A stretch of DNA of 64,000 bases from Pteria penguin (taxonomy: Eukaryota; Mollusca; Bivalvia; Pterioida; Pteriidae), in contig CM068580.1 in NCBI GenBank assembly GCA_035048485.1, positions 37,854,085 through 37,918,084 on the forward strand. The letters are read 5' to 3'. A program made the translations under genes and the position numbers. Within the stretch, counting starts at the first letter, position 1, and every line of letters begins with the position of its first letter. Below, one piece after another: positions 14,501 through 25,878 of this stretch. The notes beneath the pieces were generated by a model. It made no database searches, was not told the DNA's origin, and saw only the letters and a program-made list of their open reading frames with translations.

Positions 14501-17500
14501 GCTGCTATGGGACCCTCACAAACGGCCAACAGCTAGTCAAGTAAGTAGCTATATGACAAACTTTCATTTATACCTTATTGTCATTTTACTGTTCATTAAA
14601 CTTTGTTCATTGATTATAAACATTTTTCTTGGGGTTTATGATAAATTTGAATGAAAATTAGCCCTGAATGATGCTCTAATATTGGTTTATTTGAGTGAAG
14701 TTTATCCTGTGTCCATTCTCTACAGCATCCTTGTGGCCTCAACAACAGCTTTGTCCCATTAGGACTGTTCAATTTGAATCTCTTCCTAGCAGACAAATTG
14801 AAATTTTGATCAAACCCAGAATGATTGTACAATATATGACTTTCAGGGGACCTTTTAGTGGCCACACCCATCAGTGTTTGTTATCCAATTTATGCTCAAT
14901 TCATATCGTGGATTTGATTAATCTTAGTAGAAATAATCCTATTGATTCAGTTGATTTGAAAAAGATTTCATGGGATCCAGTCACTTTTGGCCTAAAAAGG
15001 GTACCCTACATTCAACACAGTGTGTTTATATGTACAACACAAGAGAAATGAATTTTAGTGAAAGAAAAAGTACTGGTACCTGCAACAATTTCCTAGTGAT
15101 CTGGTGGATTACTTACTTACAGGTCTATTTAAATTTTTTATAGTATATTACCCTCAGATACTTTATCATACAAAATGAAAATTAAGAAACTTGTAGTATA
15201 CATAGTAATCCCTATTGATCATGTTGATCTGAATGAAAGTAAGTTAGACCCCATTAGCCAGTAAAAGAGATATCAAAAGCTTGATAGTGATAGAGACAAC
15301 TTCTTTCTAACAGGTAAGGTAAACTGTACAGCATTCACAAAACCAATTGATATTTATAAAACTCATCTCTGTCCAGCTATAGAAGACTTCATTCCTATCC
15401 ACCATTGTGCCCGGATCTATCGTTTAGTCTTTGATTTTTGTTGTTTCTATTTTAGTTCTGATACTGCATTATGAATATATTTCATAACACAGTCCCTCAA
15501 TGTTTCAGTGTCTGAGGTATCAGTATTTTCAAGTTGGACAGAATTTAGGATCTACACAAATACAAAACCGCCCTCAGATGTCTACAAAAATAGCATCTCC
15601 AGTGGCTCCTTCACCTGTCAAACCTGCCATTGAGGAGAAGTATTCCTTCAGTCCCTCCAGACCTTTGCAGGAGGCTAAACCTAATAATCCATCCATATTT
15701 CCTAGTATGGGGACACATGCTCAGAAAAATGCAGACCAAAATGTAAGTATTGGAAAAATGACACAATTTAATATTGCAGAACATTCTGTGATCTATATCT
15801 GAAAGGTCTACAATCAAGTGACCCAAAGTGCAGTCGCCTCGTGTTCTGATCACCATATCCGGTTAAGTCATCCCACATAGTCTGGTCAAATTGTCCGATG
15901 AAATACAACTGTTGGAAAATCTGTCATTGATATTATTAATTATCCATATGGAAGTACATGGTTACCAGTATAAAGAAATGAATCAGTGATAGCCTCAAGC
16001 ATCATTGAAGCTAAGATCAGTGAACATGACTTGATTTAGTTTCATTTGCATCATTAGATATCATGTTCACAAATTAAAGAATGAGGAATAATTATTTAAT
16101 CAACCGTAAAAGAAAATTTAAAATATAAATTGTTTTTTTTAGGGTGAAGTTTTAAATTAGTATATTGTGTCCTTATTAAACTTATTTCTCATTAAATGCC
16201 TGTCATATGATGTTTTGCAGCTCAAATTTTAATCATTATATTGTGGCGTCACAATCTAAACATTGATGTCATAATGAAAATCGTGGCAAAAAGTACTTTG
16301 TTAGGCATTAGACCCCATAATGATGACTAAACTTTCAGCTTGTACTGAGATGGAAGTTGAATGAGCATGAAATTGGTGTGAAGGTTCTCTTGTTTAACAT
16401 ATTTTGCCAGCAATGTTAGCAATCGACCATGGAGCCAACAAGTATTTCTTTACTTCATGGTTATACATCATATCATTCTACACTGGACATAAATTTGGGT
16501 GTGCAGAAAAATTACTGAGAATTGGGATAGCCAATGATAATGCTCATTTCACATGATATATTGAATACCAAGATACCTTCTGGTCTTAAATTTTACAGGT
16601 TTAATGATACCTGATCTTCTCCTGATCTGATCTTTTTTTTTTGTTTTTTTTCTTTTTTTTATGGGGGAGGGGTATTTTTTAAACAATTGGGGGGAAGGGA
16701 AACACACATGTATATCATTTTGACCTTACTGTGTGTATTTTGATGAAATTACAAGTAGTCAGATATACAAATTGCACTTGATATGAGATCGCCCAGAGCA
16801 GTTTGAGGTTGCTTTTAATGACCGGACAACCAAGAATTACATGCTCTGGTGTAAGTAATTGATCATCATCATGATAGACATTTTGGCTAGTTTTTGTTGT
16901 TTCTTTCAGGACTCCTTTACTGTATCAGTGAAGAAGAAACAGCAACAAAGTGGCAGGAAGAGATGGGGAGGAGGTCTCTCTGAAACATGGGATGATTTTG
17001 ATGACTTGGACTTTACTGTACCAAGTAAAAAGAACACATCAAAGATTCCTGCTATTAAACCCAAAATAGAAGACAAAAAATTTAGTAATAAAGAAAATGA
17101 TGATGAAGATGATTTCTTAGCGTGAGTACACTTTACAAGTATATGTGTATTTTAACCATGTTCCTCTGATAGTTTAAATTTAAAGCCAACAAATCTAATC
17201 TGTACATATATGTAAATCTGATTAAAACCATATCTTAAATTCACTTATCTGTTTGTCCCATTGTGGATAAAGATCTGGTGAAACCTTGTAAGGGGTCATC
17301 TTCTGGTTAACTCTGATTTTCAGCTAATAAGTGGATCGGCTGCAAATTCATTGGAATGTAATTAACATCCATAGCGTTTGCATGTCTCACTTCATTGTAA
17401 GCGTGATCTACAAGGTAGTTTTTGAGCAGTATTTGTTACATATTGTATCACTTGCATGTGCCTAGCAGAGTCATTGATTGGTTGTCGGAAATAGTGGTTT

Positions 17501-20500
17501 TGTTGTCTGGAACGTCATCTGAGTTCACCAGAACATGAACCCTTATGGGGTTTCACCAGGTTTTTATTTGCAGTGGGGCGAATAGAGAAGCGGAATAAAG
17601 ATTTGATTTTAATCAGATTTACATATATTTTTGAAATATTGCAGTGAATGCTGATAACATATGATATTTCACAATCTATGAATTTTAAAGGTTTACTTAT
17701 ATTTACTTAGTGTGTTAAACAGTCCTTAAATCAAGTATTATGCTGTTACTTTGGCTTTCAGGAGTATATTGAAGAAACCTAATAGAGCCAATCGTGTTCC
17801 ATCAGGTAGATCATCAGCATCCTCAGCCAAACAACATTACTTAGGAAAAGCCAGATACTTACCAGGTATTTCATGTTTTTGTTTGATTTTATGTCTGTCA
17901 CCAGATAAAGTTGAGGTAAACATGTAGCTTTGATGATGATGATTAGACTTTATTCAAATTACCTGAATAAATATATACATGTATCTGTTTTAGACCCACA
18001 AAATATGAGTTTCAGGGTCGTATAGTTTTAGGTCAATCTATCTATTTATTTGTTAGTTTCTGTTTGTCTCTTAGTCAAAACTTGTGAACAGCAAAAGATA
18101 GGGATTTGATATTTCACATGTATTTAACTGTTTTACCTTTTGGCTTGTGGCCTTGTGACAATACATGTACCTTATTATGCTCCCCAAAAACTTTCAGGGA
18201 AGCATATAGTCTCCGTCATGTCTGTCCGTCCATCCGTCCATCATATCTCCTATACCTTTCATCAGAATTTGATCATACTTCACCAAAATATTATTTAGAT
18301 TAAGGACTTTGGGACAAAGGTCACTCAGGGTCATTTCTTTAAGGTCAAGGTCACTTATTAACTATGACTTAAAATACCATGAAGTACATATATCTCCTAC
18401 ACCTTTCATCAGAATTTGATCATACTTCACCAAAATATTATTTAGGTTAAAAGCTTTTGGACAAAGGTCATTCAAGGTCATTTCTGAAAGGTCAAGGTCA
18501 CTTATGAACTATGACTTAAAATACCATGAAGTACTTTTATCTCCTATACCTTTCATCAGAATTTGATCATACTTCAACAAAATGTTCTTTAGGTTAAGGA
18601 TTTTTGGACAAAGGTCACTCAAGGTCATTTATGAAATATCATGTTCACGATAAAAAGTTTTATTTCATAACTAATCAAGGTCAAGCTTACTCATTTTAGT
18701 TTAAGATACTGTGATCACTTGTTGTTCTACAGTTGACTCAATGAATATCCATATGATATATTGAGATTTGAAATCGTTGGCAATTAATACAATGATTTTC
18801 TATATAGTGAGTCATTTTTCCTTCATTATTGCTGTGCTTCTTGGAGCATCCATCAGATTTACTGATTTTTTGTATATGAATTGAGTCATCAATTTCCTGC
18901 ATTGGAATTGCTGCTTGGGGAGCATACATCACTCAAAATTTATGACCTTGTGACCCAAAATGTGACCGTTAACCTAATTTAAAAAGAAAAAACCCTTAAA
19001 CATTCGCTGCATCTTGGAGCATCAGTATTTCTTAAACACTTCTTGTATTGTTTCAAAATGTTAAATTTTATATTGAAAAACTATATCTAGGAATATCAAA
19101 CATCTCAAAAGCTCTCCAAATGGAAGTAAAATAGAATAAAGAACAATAAACTCGGAATTCACTATATATCGGTCTCCTGATTTTCTTCTGGTGAATTTAT
19201 TAGTATTGGTAATGTTAGCTAGGTAAAATCCATCTTATTCTATAACAGATGTATGAAAAATTTAATTTTAATAAATTCACCAGAAGAAGGTCAGGAGACC
19301 GATATATAATGAATTCAGAGTTTATTGTTCTTTATTTTATATCTAGGAATATATTCATTATCCATTTCTTACGTTTCTGAAATTAAATATAATGCAGTAT
19401 GTTTGTACAAACAGGGATTAATCCCAGAAACAGTGCAAAGAAAGACAGTGGCATAAACTGGGGAAGTCCATTAAGTAAGCCGTCAGGAGGGGCATTAGCA
19501 CCCATAGGTGGTAGACCTAGTAATAATTTGGGAAATATCGGTGAGTATGGTTTGAGGTTGTTAATTGAATTAATGAACTTAAATATCTAATTTCAATTCA
19601 TACATATTAAAATGTAAGAGGTTGCCTTGTAGATTCAATTGTAATATCTTTGACCTAAATTTAAAAATATCCAAGTTTAAACTTATATCTTCTTTCTTAA
19701 ATCTTTGTTATATTATTTAAATAAGTTCAATAGTGCATTGGTTTTTTTGTTGCAAACCAATGTTACCATAACGTCACTTAATTCATTTTTAATCTCACAA
19801 TTATGCTCTGTGCATCAATTAATTCTAATACATAAGAAAGGTGCAAGAAACAACAGCTGTATATCCCACTTTATGGAGACTATTTCATATATTAACTTTA
19901 TTTTGATTCAGGAGCTCCAAGTTATGCAAACAGAAATACAGAAAATTATGTACCATCATTTTTATCAAACACCAACAAGGGTGGAAGTAAGTTACATATT
20001 TTTCTATAGGTCTCAAGTTTTCATGGATCACATTTTTGCAGTTTGCAAGAAACTTCCTTGAAATTATAAATTTGTAATAAATATTTCAGTAAGTAAGGCA
20101 TTATCTTTCTTAACAATATGAACAATTTAAATTGCCTTCAGTTCATTGGTCTAAACATAATAGTATGTAAATTGTCAAAGCCAAATACCATCTTTATTCA
20201 CAACGTGACATACATTTATTTGGTCATCCTGAAGAAGTAACTTTAAGTTTTAATAAGGATTTAAACATTGAGAGTTGAATCAGTAACCAACTTTTCTCCT
20301 GCCAACTCTTGCTGATTAACATGCTTTTAGAAATATTTGAAACATATATTACTGAGGTAATAGGTAAAAGTGTACAGAGTTTACATGATAGTATTGCATT
20401 TGATATAGATTACCCATCAGTAAATTGGAAGAGAGCCCAACCTGCGCCATTATCAATGAATAAAAATTCTGCAGGATTACGACAACCAGTTGCAGGGGGA

Positions 20501-21260
20501 AATACACATGGACGCACAGACTGGGCTGCTAAGTAAGTTGTTTCATAATTAAGTCCATATTAAAACAGGATATACAGTACCAGAAATACTTGAAAGTAGA
20601 TTCTTCATCCAATTCCCTTTGTACATAGTATCAGGCTTCTAACCTTTCCAATGTATTTCAACAGTAGAGCTTGCAGAGAAAAAAGGAGTTACAATTCTGA
20701 TGATGAATATCCTTGTTGTATGTGTGGATCATCCTTGTTGTACATGTATAGATCAGAATGTTTCCTTTTTTTAAAGAATATAGATTTAATAGTTTCATTC
20801 TATACAGATTTGATTTATGAATTAGTAGTACTGTCTTCTAATTAAAATGAATGGAAAGAAATATTTACCTGGCAGTTTTAAAATTTATGTATAAAGTTAC
20901 TATATGTATATAAAATGATTTCTTCACGTACCTAAGCCGGCATGGCCTAGTAGTATCACGTCGGATTCCTGATCGGGAGGCCGGGTTCGAGTGCCACTCT
21001 AGTCATGCCGGTGTCATGTCTTTCGGATGAGACAGTAAAAACTGAGGCCCCGTGTCGTGGTATGCATGGCACGTTAAAGATCCCTCACTACTTCGGGTGG
21101 GTCCGTTGAAAAGGTCAAAATTTGTATGCCCCGCATCAGGCAGATGCCGTCACCATATACGTGAAATATTCGTGGTGTGACGTAAAACAAAAATCAATCA
21201 ATCAATTTCTTCACGTACCTGTATTTGTATATCTTTCATTTTAGATACTTAAAGTCTTGA
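2561..21260 (+). CDS. CILK1/MAK: Ciliary Ser/Thr kinase of the CILK1/ICK-MAK family (14 exons)
   Basis: Exons: 2561-2661, 7100-7154, 8274-8395, 10280-10359, 12154-12286, 12742-12913, 14373-14540, 15509-15742, 16910-17121, 17762-17865, 19415-19540, 19912-19986, 20331-20532, 21245-21260. All junctions are GT-AG and in phase, giving 1,800 nt and 599 residues (vertebrate relatives are about 620-630). The kinase domain spans about 4-284: glycine loop GDGTYGSV 11-18, VAIK Lys33, HRD Asp125, DFG 143-145, activation-loop TDY 157-159, APE 167-169. The C-terminal tail has a basic patch 363-374 ([12 protein letters not shown]), acidic WDDFDDLDF 382-390, [13 protein letters not shown] 449-461 and the family-like end RTDWAAKY 589-596. 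Family members act in cilia, where they limit length and control intraflagellar transport turnaround; a CDK20-type kinase phosphorylates the TDY threonine. The sequence mixes CILK1-like and MAK-like residues, as expected of a single invertebrate orthologue of both. The last exon codes only 4 residues beyond the split codon. Confidence 0.95.
3423..3891. mobile_element. MITE with inverted ends (kinase intron 1)
   Basis: The left end GTGTGTTCAGAATTGTAGCG and the inverted right end (CAGCTACAATTCTGAATGCAC) form imperfect terminal inverted repeats. Both arms also carry GCGGCTACAT/TAGCAGCTA-type subterminal repeats, and there is an inner copy near 3795-3830. Length is about 470 bp with no coding capacity. 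The superfamily is uncertain because no target duplication was clear. Confidence 0.6.
4468..4662. repeat. Short inverted-repeat element ending ACAGTACAGTC
   Basis: ACAGTACAGTC-AGGTGTTTT at the left is found inverted at the right as AAAACACCTGGACTGTACTG. Inner blocks CCCAGTCACAGTGGG and GTGGCCCACTGTGGC are also partly symmetrical. A related end (AAAACACATGGACTGTACT) occurs at about 36283-36301 in RAB10 intron 3, suggesting a dispersed family of about 200 bp. Confidence 0.45.
7025..7072 (+). repeat. Perfect 24-bp tandem duplication carrying TTACAG
   Basis: TAATGTTATAATGTCC-TTACAGCT occurs twice head to tail (7025-7048 and 7049-7072), 27 nt before the coding exon at 7100. Each copy has an acceptor-like CAG, so there are three AGs in a row; the third, after a run of T, joins in phase. 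Confidence 0.85.
9164..10105 (+). mobile_element. Repeat element with ATGCCCC ends and internal tandem units
   Basis: The start is ATGCCCC followed by a short hairpin (CCTTGTAGACAAGG), and the end is GGGGCAT. A GTCCGTCCGTCTG block lies near the 5' end. The body is a chain of diverged units of roughly 110-150 bp. Recurring blocks are a heat of TTTCACATG(T/C)ATATTCCTTG, TGACAAGACCTTTCC and TGACCTTG. It is non-autonomous. A detached 3' end of the same type lies at about 32583-32620. Confidence 0.6.
11009..11120 (+). repeat. Tandem repeat, unit about 44 bp, 2.5 copies
   Basis: ATGAGAACTGGAACTATA starts at 11009, 11054 and 11098, separated by CTGCATTACATTACATACCT-type sequence. It directly abuts the palindromic element that follows. 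Confidence 0.75.
11118..11275. repeat. Short palindromic element with two CRE-like sites
   Basis: Two TGACGTCA palindromes (11162-11169 and 11220-11227) lie in inverted flanks (GTGACGTCACAATAC against GTATTGTGACGTCAT). The outer ends TTGACCC and GGGTCAA are also inverted. It is probably a small MITE; the CRE matches are a by-product of its sequence unless shown otherwise. Confidence 0.5.
13030..13720 (+). repeat. Degenerate intronic repeat with TGACCTTGA-type blocks
   Basis: The start has ATCCCCTTAAACAAAGTTTG then GGGGAGGTATATAGGAATC and a GTCTGTCAGTGTGTCTGTC block. The body repeats CATATTTCACAGACACTTTC, AGTACTACATTTTGATATC and TTTGACCTAGTGACTTTGAC. The layout resembles the other mollusc-type elements here: a hairpin-like head, a GTCTGTC run, then diverged tandem units. 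Confidence 0.5.
17204..17628. mobile_element. MITE, 409 bp, long inverted arms, 8-bp target duplication
   Basis: The element 17212-17620 is flanked by ACATATAT on both sides. Ends AAATCTGATTAAAACC and its inverse extend into arms of about 100 bp containing TTTGTCCCATTG, ATAAAGATCTGGT and TCATGTTCTGGTGAACTCTG-type blocks. The same family recurs at 33551-34707, which is 407 bp after removing a nested insertion. The 8-bp duplication points to a hAT-mobilised element. Confidence 0.85.
18177..18925 (+). mobile_element. Element with ATGCTCCCC ends and TCAAGGTCA-rich tandem units
   Basis: It begins ATGCTCCCC (18177) and ends GGGGAGCAT (18917-18925). After a GTCTGTCCGTCC run come three to four units of about 115-120 bp: ATCTCCTATACCTTTCATCA, GAATTTGATCATACTTCACC, AAAGGTCACTCAAGGTCATT and GGTCAAGGTCACTTATTAAC. 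The nuclear-receptor extended half site TCAAGGTCA occurs at least at 18345, 18472, 18492 and 18619. A second, larger copy lies at 56674-58792. Confidence 0.75.
19082..19352. mobile_element. Foldback element flanked by a 15-bp direct repeat
   Basis: Arms of about 75 bp (about 19134-19203 and 19268-19337) are inverted, sharing AAAGAACAATAAACTC, ATATATCGGTCTCCTGA and TTCTTCTGGTGAATTTATTA, around a loop of about 65 nt. TATATCTAGGAATAT stands on both sides (19082-19096 and 19338-19352), consistent with a long target-site duplication. It lies in the kinase intron before the exon at 19415. Confidence 0.8.
20918..21220 (+). mobile_element. Intact tRNA-derived SINE with 16-bp target duplication
   Basis: The body 20934-21204 is flanked by a perfect 16-bp repeat, ATTTCTTCACGTACCT (20918-20933 and 21205-21220). 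A perfect RNA polymerase III A box (TGGCCTAGTAG, 20943-20953) and a near-consensus B box (GGTTCGAGTGCC, 20984-20995) form a tRNA-like head. Then come a conserved body (GATCCCTCACTACTTCGGGT, ACGTGAAATATTCGTGGTGT) and a tail of ATCA repeats. It sits in the last kinase intron, ending about 24 nt before the final acceptor. It is RUDI-like in general design, but I cannot confirm the family name. Confidence 0.9.
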
Positions 21261-22679
21261 AGAAATATTAGAGAGTAGGGCTGAGTGAGTCATAAACCAT
21301 CACCATGGAAACAATCATGATATCTGAGACAGAGTGGAAACAAGAGTTTCTTCATTCTTCCTCAGTTCCTTTTTATCTCATCAGATGGTCTTCAGTAATC
21401 AATAATCTGTGATATATATACAATGTGCTGTTGATTGGATTGTTGTAGATACAATATGGCATATGTATGCCAACTATTTATTGCTGTATACCGACTATTG
21501 TTGAAGTGGTTAAGTATGGTCTACTCGACATTGAGAGAAGCCAGTAGATTTATAATTTTAATCATGCAATTTGATAAATCTTGTTTCACAGAAGCATCAT
21601 ATAATACATTTCTTTGTTTTGTTACAGCAAATTACTGTAGATTGAATGTTGCATTTCCTAGTTTTCTTGTATTTTTAAAGGAAAAATTTTATGTTTATTC
21701 ATCTTCACTCTCCTTTTTGACAAGATGAAGTTTGAATGTAGAAAATATTGTTGAGGAAGAAAGATACTTTATCATTATTGTTGAGAAATTTCTCACTCTA
21801 CACCATAAATTTGATGTAATATTTGATATCTTTTTGATTATTGCAACATGGCATGTACTTATTTGTTGTTCTCACCTTGTTACAAAATCACTTTCATTTT
21901 TTGTGTATATTATGGTAAGAATCAATGAATGCAACATACACAAATTTTATGTCGTTACTGTATAGCTGTAAATGAGGCATCAGGTTCTTATTTCATCTTA
22001 CCACTAGATACCAATATTAAATATAGTTTAGTTTTTATAACTAATACACAACTCGATAACAAGAGATCAATGATATCAACAGTACGCTAAAGAATTACTT
22101 ATATATAGGTGAACATATGTAAAGATAGGATAATATAACTTGCCTGCTGTTACATTTTAGGAAACAACTGAGAGTTTGGGTAAACAACATGAGTGACATG
22201 CTATGCATTTAAATCTTCTTTTGAAATATGTATGTATATGTACTGCTTCAGTCACATGAGTCCAAAAAGATCTCAGAGTTTATTCCGTCTGTGGTATATT
22301 TATATTGCTATAAATGTTTATAAACTGTTTTACTGTGATTTTCAGTTTCTTACTTATTCCCCACCATCCAATCTAGAAACAATATTTGTTTAAGTATGGT
22401 AAGAAAAGGTGCTGTATTTCCCTCCATGTGTACTGTAAAGCACTAGTTTAATGCTGATTTGTACATGTAGTGAATGTAACATATGGAAATGTATCTATTG
22501 ATGTATTTCTGTAATGACATTAGAGCTGTAATGATGCTGCTATGAGTGCATTATGGATACTAGATAACTACCATCACTTTACTTGTGTAATGTAAAATAT
22601 GAATTTTCAAATAAAAATTTGTTATTTGATCACCAGCAACTTACTCTGATTTCAATAATGTTAACTTGCTGCAAATAAA
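21261..22679 (+). terminator. Kinase 3' UTR and poly(A) signals
   Basis: After the stop at 21258-21260 there is AT-rich noncoding sequence with AATAAA at 22610-22615 and again at 22674-22679. A later AATAAA at 23686-23691 is a further option. The open frame 21435-21728 within this stretch has no recognisable domain and is not needed for the gene model. Confidence 0.55.
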
Positions 22680-23714
22680 TGTATTTCAGTGACATTTTCC
22701 ATAACCTCCCATTTTTTCTTCATTAAACAACAATTGTCTTCATGGTGTGTTAAGAATAACCTCGAACTTTGAGAATGTGACAGGTGTCTGTCAACTATTG
22801 CCTATTTACATGAATAAGCCTGGACTGTATATAAATTTATATCTATATATAATACAAGAAAGAAAATCTAATTTCATCTGAGAGGTAAACAATAATTGAT
22901 TTTCAGTAGATTGCTTTATTTGATCTACTGCATGTACACATAAATATTTTACAGGTGTCCTTTTGAACTCTGAGTATATCATCAAAATGTTTTCAGTTAC
23001 AATTTTTTTTCAAAATACAAAGCTGATAATTATAGAGATAATAATATTGCCAGTAAATTATAGGAGTGTGTAAGATCTACCTAGGTGTTGTGGTTTATGA
23101 AGCATGAGGTACTGTTTGTCAGCGAAAGTCTAGAAAAGTTAATAAGGCCAGTGATTGTCCATTTTTAAGTGTACATTTTTAAAGAAACACACCTATAAAG
23201 ATAAACAATAATATTATAAAGTTATGTGTTTGTGTACTGGTATATTAAGGAAAGCATGTAAATGTTAAAAAAAATCTCTGTTAAAGGGAGTAATTTATTT
23301 TAAGATATAGAAATGTTAGATGTTTTTGATATATTAATGAAGTCTTCCATATATAAGAAAAATGTACAGGTAAGAATTGTGTTTGTTGTAACAAGTATGT
23401 TCATTGTACAAGTTCAAACTCGTCATTACTTTGCCAGCTTGGTGTTGTGACATATCTCCTATAATGATATATGTTCTCTGTTGTAGAGAATAGTTGTTTT
23501 ACCACCATACCAATTAATGTATCTTTGCACAACTTAGTAAGGGATTCCTGCACCCATTTCTTATGGGCTATGTCTTAACAAATCAACAATATTTTACTGT
23601 AATACCTAATATGTAGGTATTTTTCTATTATAGCTACAGTTTTTATTTTTAATTGTTACTTTATATGTAGACTTATGTCACAGTGAATAAAAGGTCAAAT
23701 ACCTTTACCTGTAT
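22680..23714. other. Intergenic, no gene recognised
   Basis: AT-rich sequence after the kinase gene with no conserved exon, RNA gene or clear repeat that I could identify. It carries the alternative poly(A) signal noted for the kinase. Confidence 0.5.
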
Positions 23715-24110
23715 TTATTCGTCACCAACAAGTAGAGCAATAAAAAAAAACACAGCAACATATATTGCGATTTGAGAAAATATTAGCAAATTTATAATAG
23801 AAAATCGTCTAGCATGGCATGACACGAAACCAAGATTAACTTCAAGGTAGCACCATGGGATTTTCTTCCCGATTGGAATAAAATGTTCATGCCCCGGGCC
23901 CGGGCAAAGTGTTGCTCTTGGTTGTCCTTCCATCATAACCACCTGAATTTCGTACAACTCCTACGTACTCGCACATCCAACTCAAGTCTGGGCATGGTAC
24001 CTACTCCATATCAGGTAGGGAAAAAGATGTGATCCCGCTAGGAATCGAACCTAGAATCTTCCGCATACCTTGAAGATGCTCTACAAACAGAGCTACTTTA
24101 GCCTAGGCCG
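23715..24110 (-). mobile_element. tRNA-derived SINE, minus strand
   Basis: On the minus strand the head at 24103-24031 reads like a tRNA: a D-arm GCTC...GAGC, a TCTTC...GAAGA stem, and a T-arm CTAGG-TTCGATT-CCTAG holding a perfect B box (GGTTCGATTCC, complement of 24041-24051). The 5' partner of the acceptor strand CGGGATC does not pair and the anticodon loop is too large, so it is not a functional tRNA gene. The body with a CCCGGGCCCGGG run (about 23890) and a T-rich end follows. Confidence 0.6.
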
Positions 24111-24184
24111 ATGAACCGCCAGGTGTGAAAACTATTTAAGTCGTTTGTTAGTGGGCCTTAAAAGACTTCTGAATGAGCAGATTA

Positions 24185-24228
24185 TGTTCGGGTGAGCGAT
24201 ATAGGCTCACTTGGGCCTCTTATGAGAA
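24185..24228 (+). repeat. Detached 3' end of the AGCTCACC-type element
   Basis: GGGTGAGCGATATAGGC-TCACTTGGGCCTCTT matches the 3' ends of the elements at about 30492 and 45700. Only the hairpin-like end is present here, next to the SINE. Confidence 0.6.
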
Positions 24229-24764
24229 GAGAAATTTGTGAAATGGATCATTTGATATTCAATTTTATCATAAAGAAGGTAAAAATTGCCATAGGTCTTG
24301 TGATTTTTGTAATTATTTCTCCTTCATTTCTTGTACACCGCCTCCCCCTTTCCCTCAACTTTCGTAAAATTCTAATCTGTCAATTATATATAATTCTTGT
24401 ACAAAATTATGCATATTCGATTTTGCAGGCTTCTTGCGTATTGTTAAGTCTTCTCTCATAAATTTTAGACTTACTGTTTTCTCTAAACGTTTTATATCGT
24501 TCGTGGTTTTGTTAACTTTATTTTTATCGTTGTAAGTATTCACTGTCACTTTACTACCATGTCCATATCTGTGTCAGTATTTCCGACAGTATAGGATGTA
24601 AACCTGGAACAGTCGTTTGAGTTGTCCATTTCACTTTCAACATACACATTACGTATCCTATTTGTTAACTACAGAATTGATGATGTTCATCTTGCCCTGA
24701 ATTCTTGTGTATTGTATTGCTATTAGCATGATCTTGTTGTTATTATTATTTTCATTAATATTAT

Positions 24765-24795
<31 letters not shown>

Positions 24796-24889
24796 TATTT
24801 ACCTATTTATTTTTGATCATTTTTGTGGTTATTAGAGATGATAAAGACAGTAGATTAGTTTTGAATAATCAATAGAATCTATCTCTATT

Positions 24890-25542
24890 GTGTGGTGATG
24901 ATTGAGAAATCCACTAACATGAGTGTCAAGTTAACTTAATGTAGAGGCTTGACAATAGAGATTATTTTATCCCATCTGTACTCTTACTAGTAAGATTCGT
25001 TTGTACACACTGACACGTGCTTTACAGATATGACCAGTTTCACAGAGGAACTAAACAACCACTCTATATATATTTAATCAGTACATCGGCGAGAACTATC
25101 AACAATTCTTTTACGGAAGGGGAATAGCCACGAAAAACCATAGTTGGTCCTGTGTTTTCACATGTTTCAAAATATGATATTACGGATTATAACTACTACA
25201 GTTTTGTGCTCCTCAATACTTGTACTTTCAAAATATTATGGGTTTCTTAAATTATGAAACAAGGCCAAATTCAGCCTTTTGTCGCTATACCCTTTGAAGC
25301 GATGAACTTTAATAAATATCATTTGAAATACATAAATCAATGAATATATTTTAAAACTATCCAAGTTATATTTCACTGTACATAATCGGCTACCATAGAC
25401 TCCGTAATGCAAGCCTGGACATGGACCAAGTTAACTCAGTTGACACTCGGGTTAATGGATTTCTCTATCATCATGTTTCTCACGTTTCAAAAATGATATT
25501 ACGGAATGCAATTACAACAGTTTTGTGCCCCCCCCCCCCCCC
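24890..25542. repeat. Inverted and direct repeats, possible MITE; C-tract
   Basis: GATGATTGAGAAATCCACTA and GAGTGTCAA near 24895-24932 appear inverted near 25429-25472 (GTTGACACTCGGG, TGGATTTCTCTATCATC). A direct repeat (ACATGTTTCAAAATATGATA then TTACGGATT) occurs at about 25158 and 25478. A run of about 15 C follows at 25528-25542. The segment 25570-25660 also resembles the inside of the small MITE at 26275. Confidence 0.5.
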
Positions 25543-25878
25543 ACCCTTTTGGCCACATATTGACAAGTAATTATCCAGATTTTGCACCAAAAATGGCTGA
25601 GTAATTTGGCTAATACACATGTCCCCCCCCCCTTTTTTTAAGAAATCCTCGAGCGGCCACTGGTATAAGTCTTAAAATAGTATTAGACGACAACAACGTA
25701 GTATTGTTTATATCACTATGTTCGTTTCACCTTCCACAATACACACAATTCAATTATATATACATGTATATGTATATATCATCTGTTATCTATACGTATA
25801 TGTATACATGTATATCTCGTCGAATTTTCAATGATCGAAATGCAAATATCATGTTTGATGGAGTAACTTGCGTAGTTG

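Noticed and set aside
20937..21000. tRNA gene on the + strand
   Set aside because: It has pol III boxes but no cloverleaf acceptor stem, and it is bounded by a SINE body and a target-site duplication.
21435..21965. Two consecutive + strand frames after the kinase stop as extra coding exons
   Set aside because: An acceptor at about 21449 would be in phase, but the product has no conserved feature, whereas the exon at 21245 gives the family-like C-terminus.
24031..24103. tRNA gene on the minus strand
   Set aside because: The D- and T-arms look right, but the acceptor strands do not pair and the anticodon loop is too long; it continues into a repeat body, so it is a SINE head.
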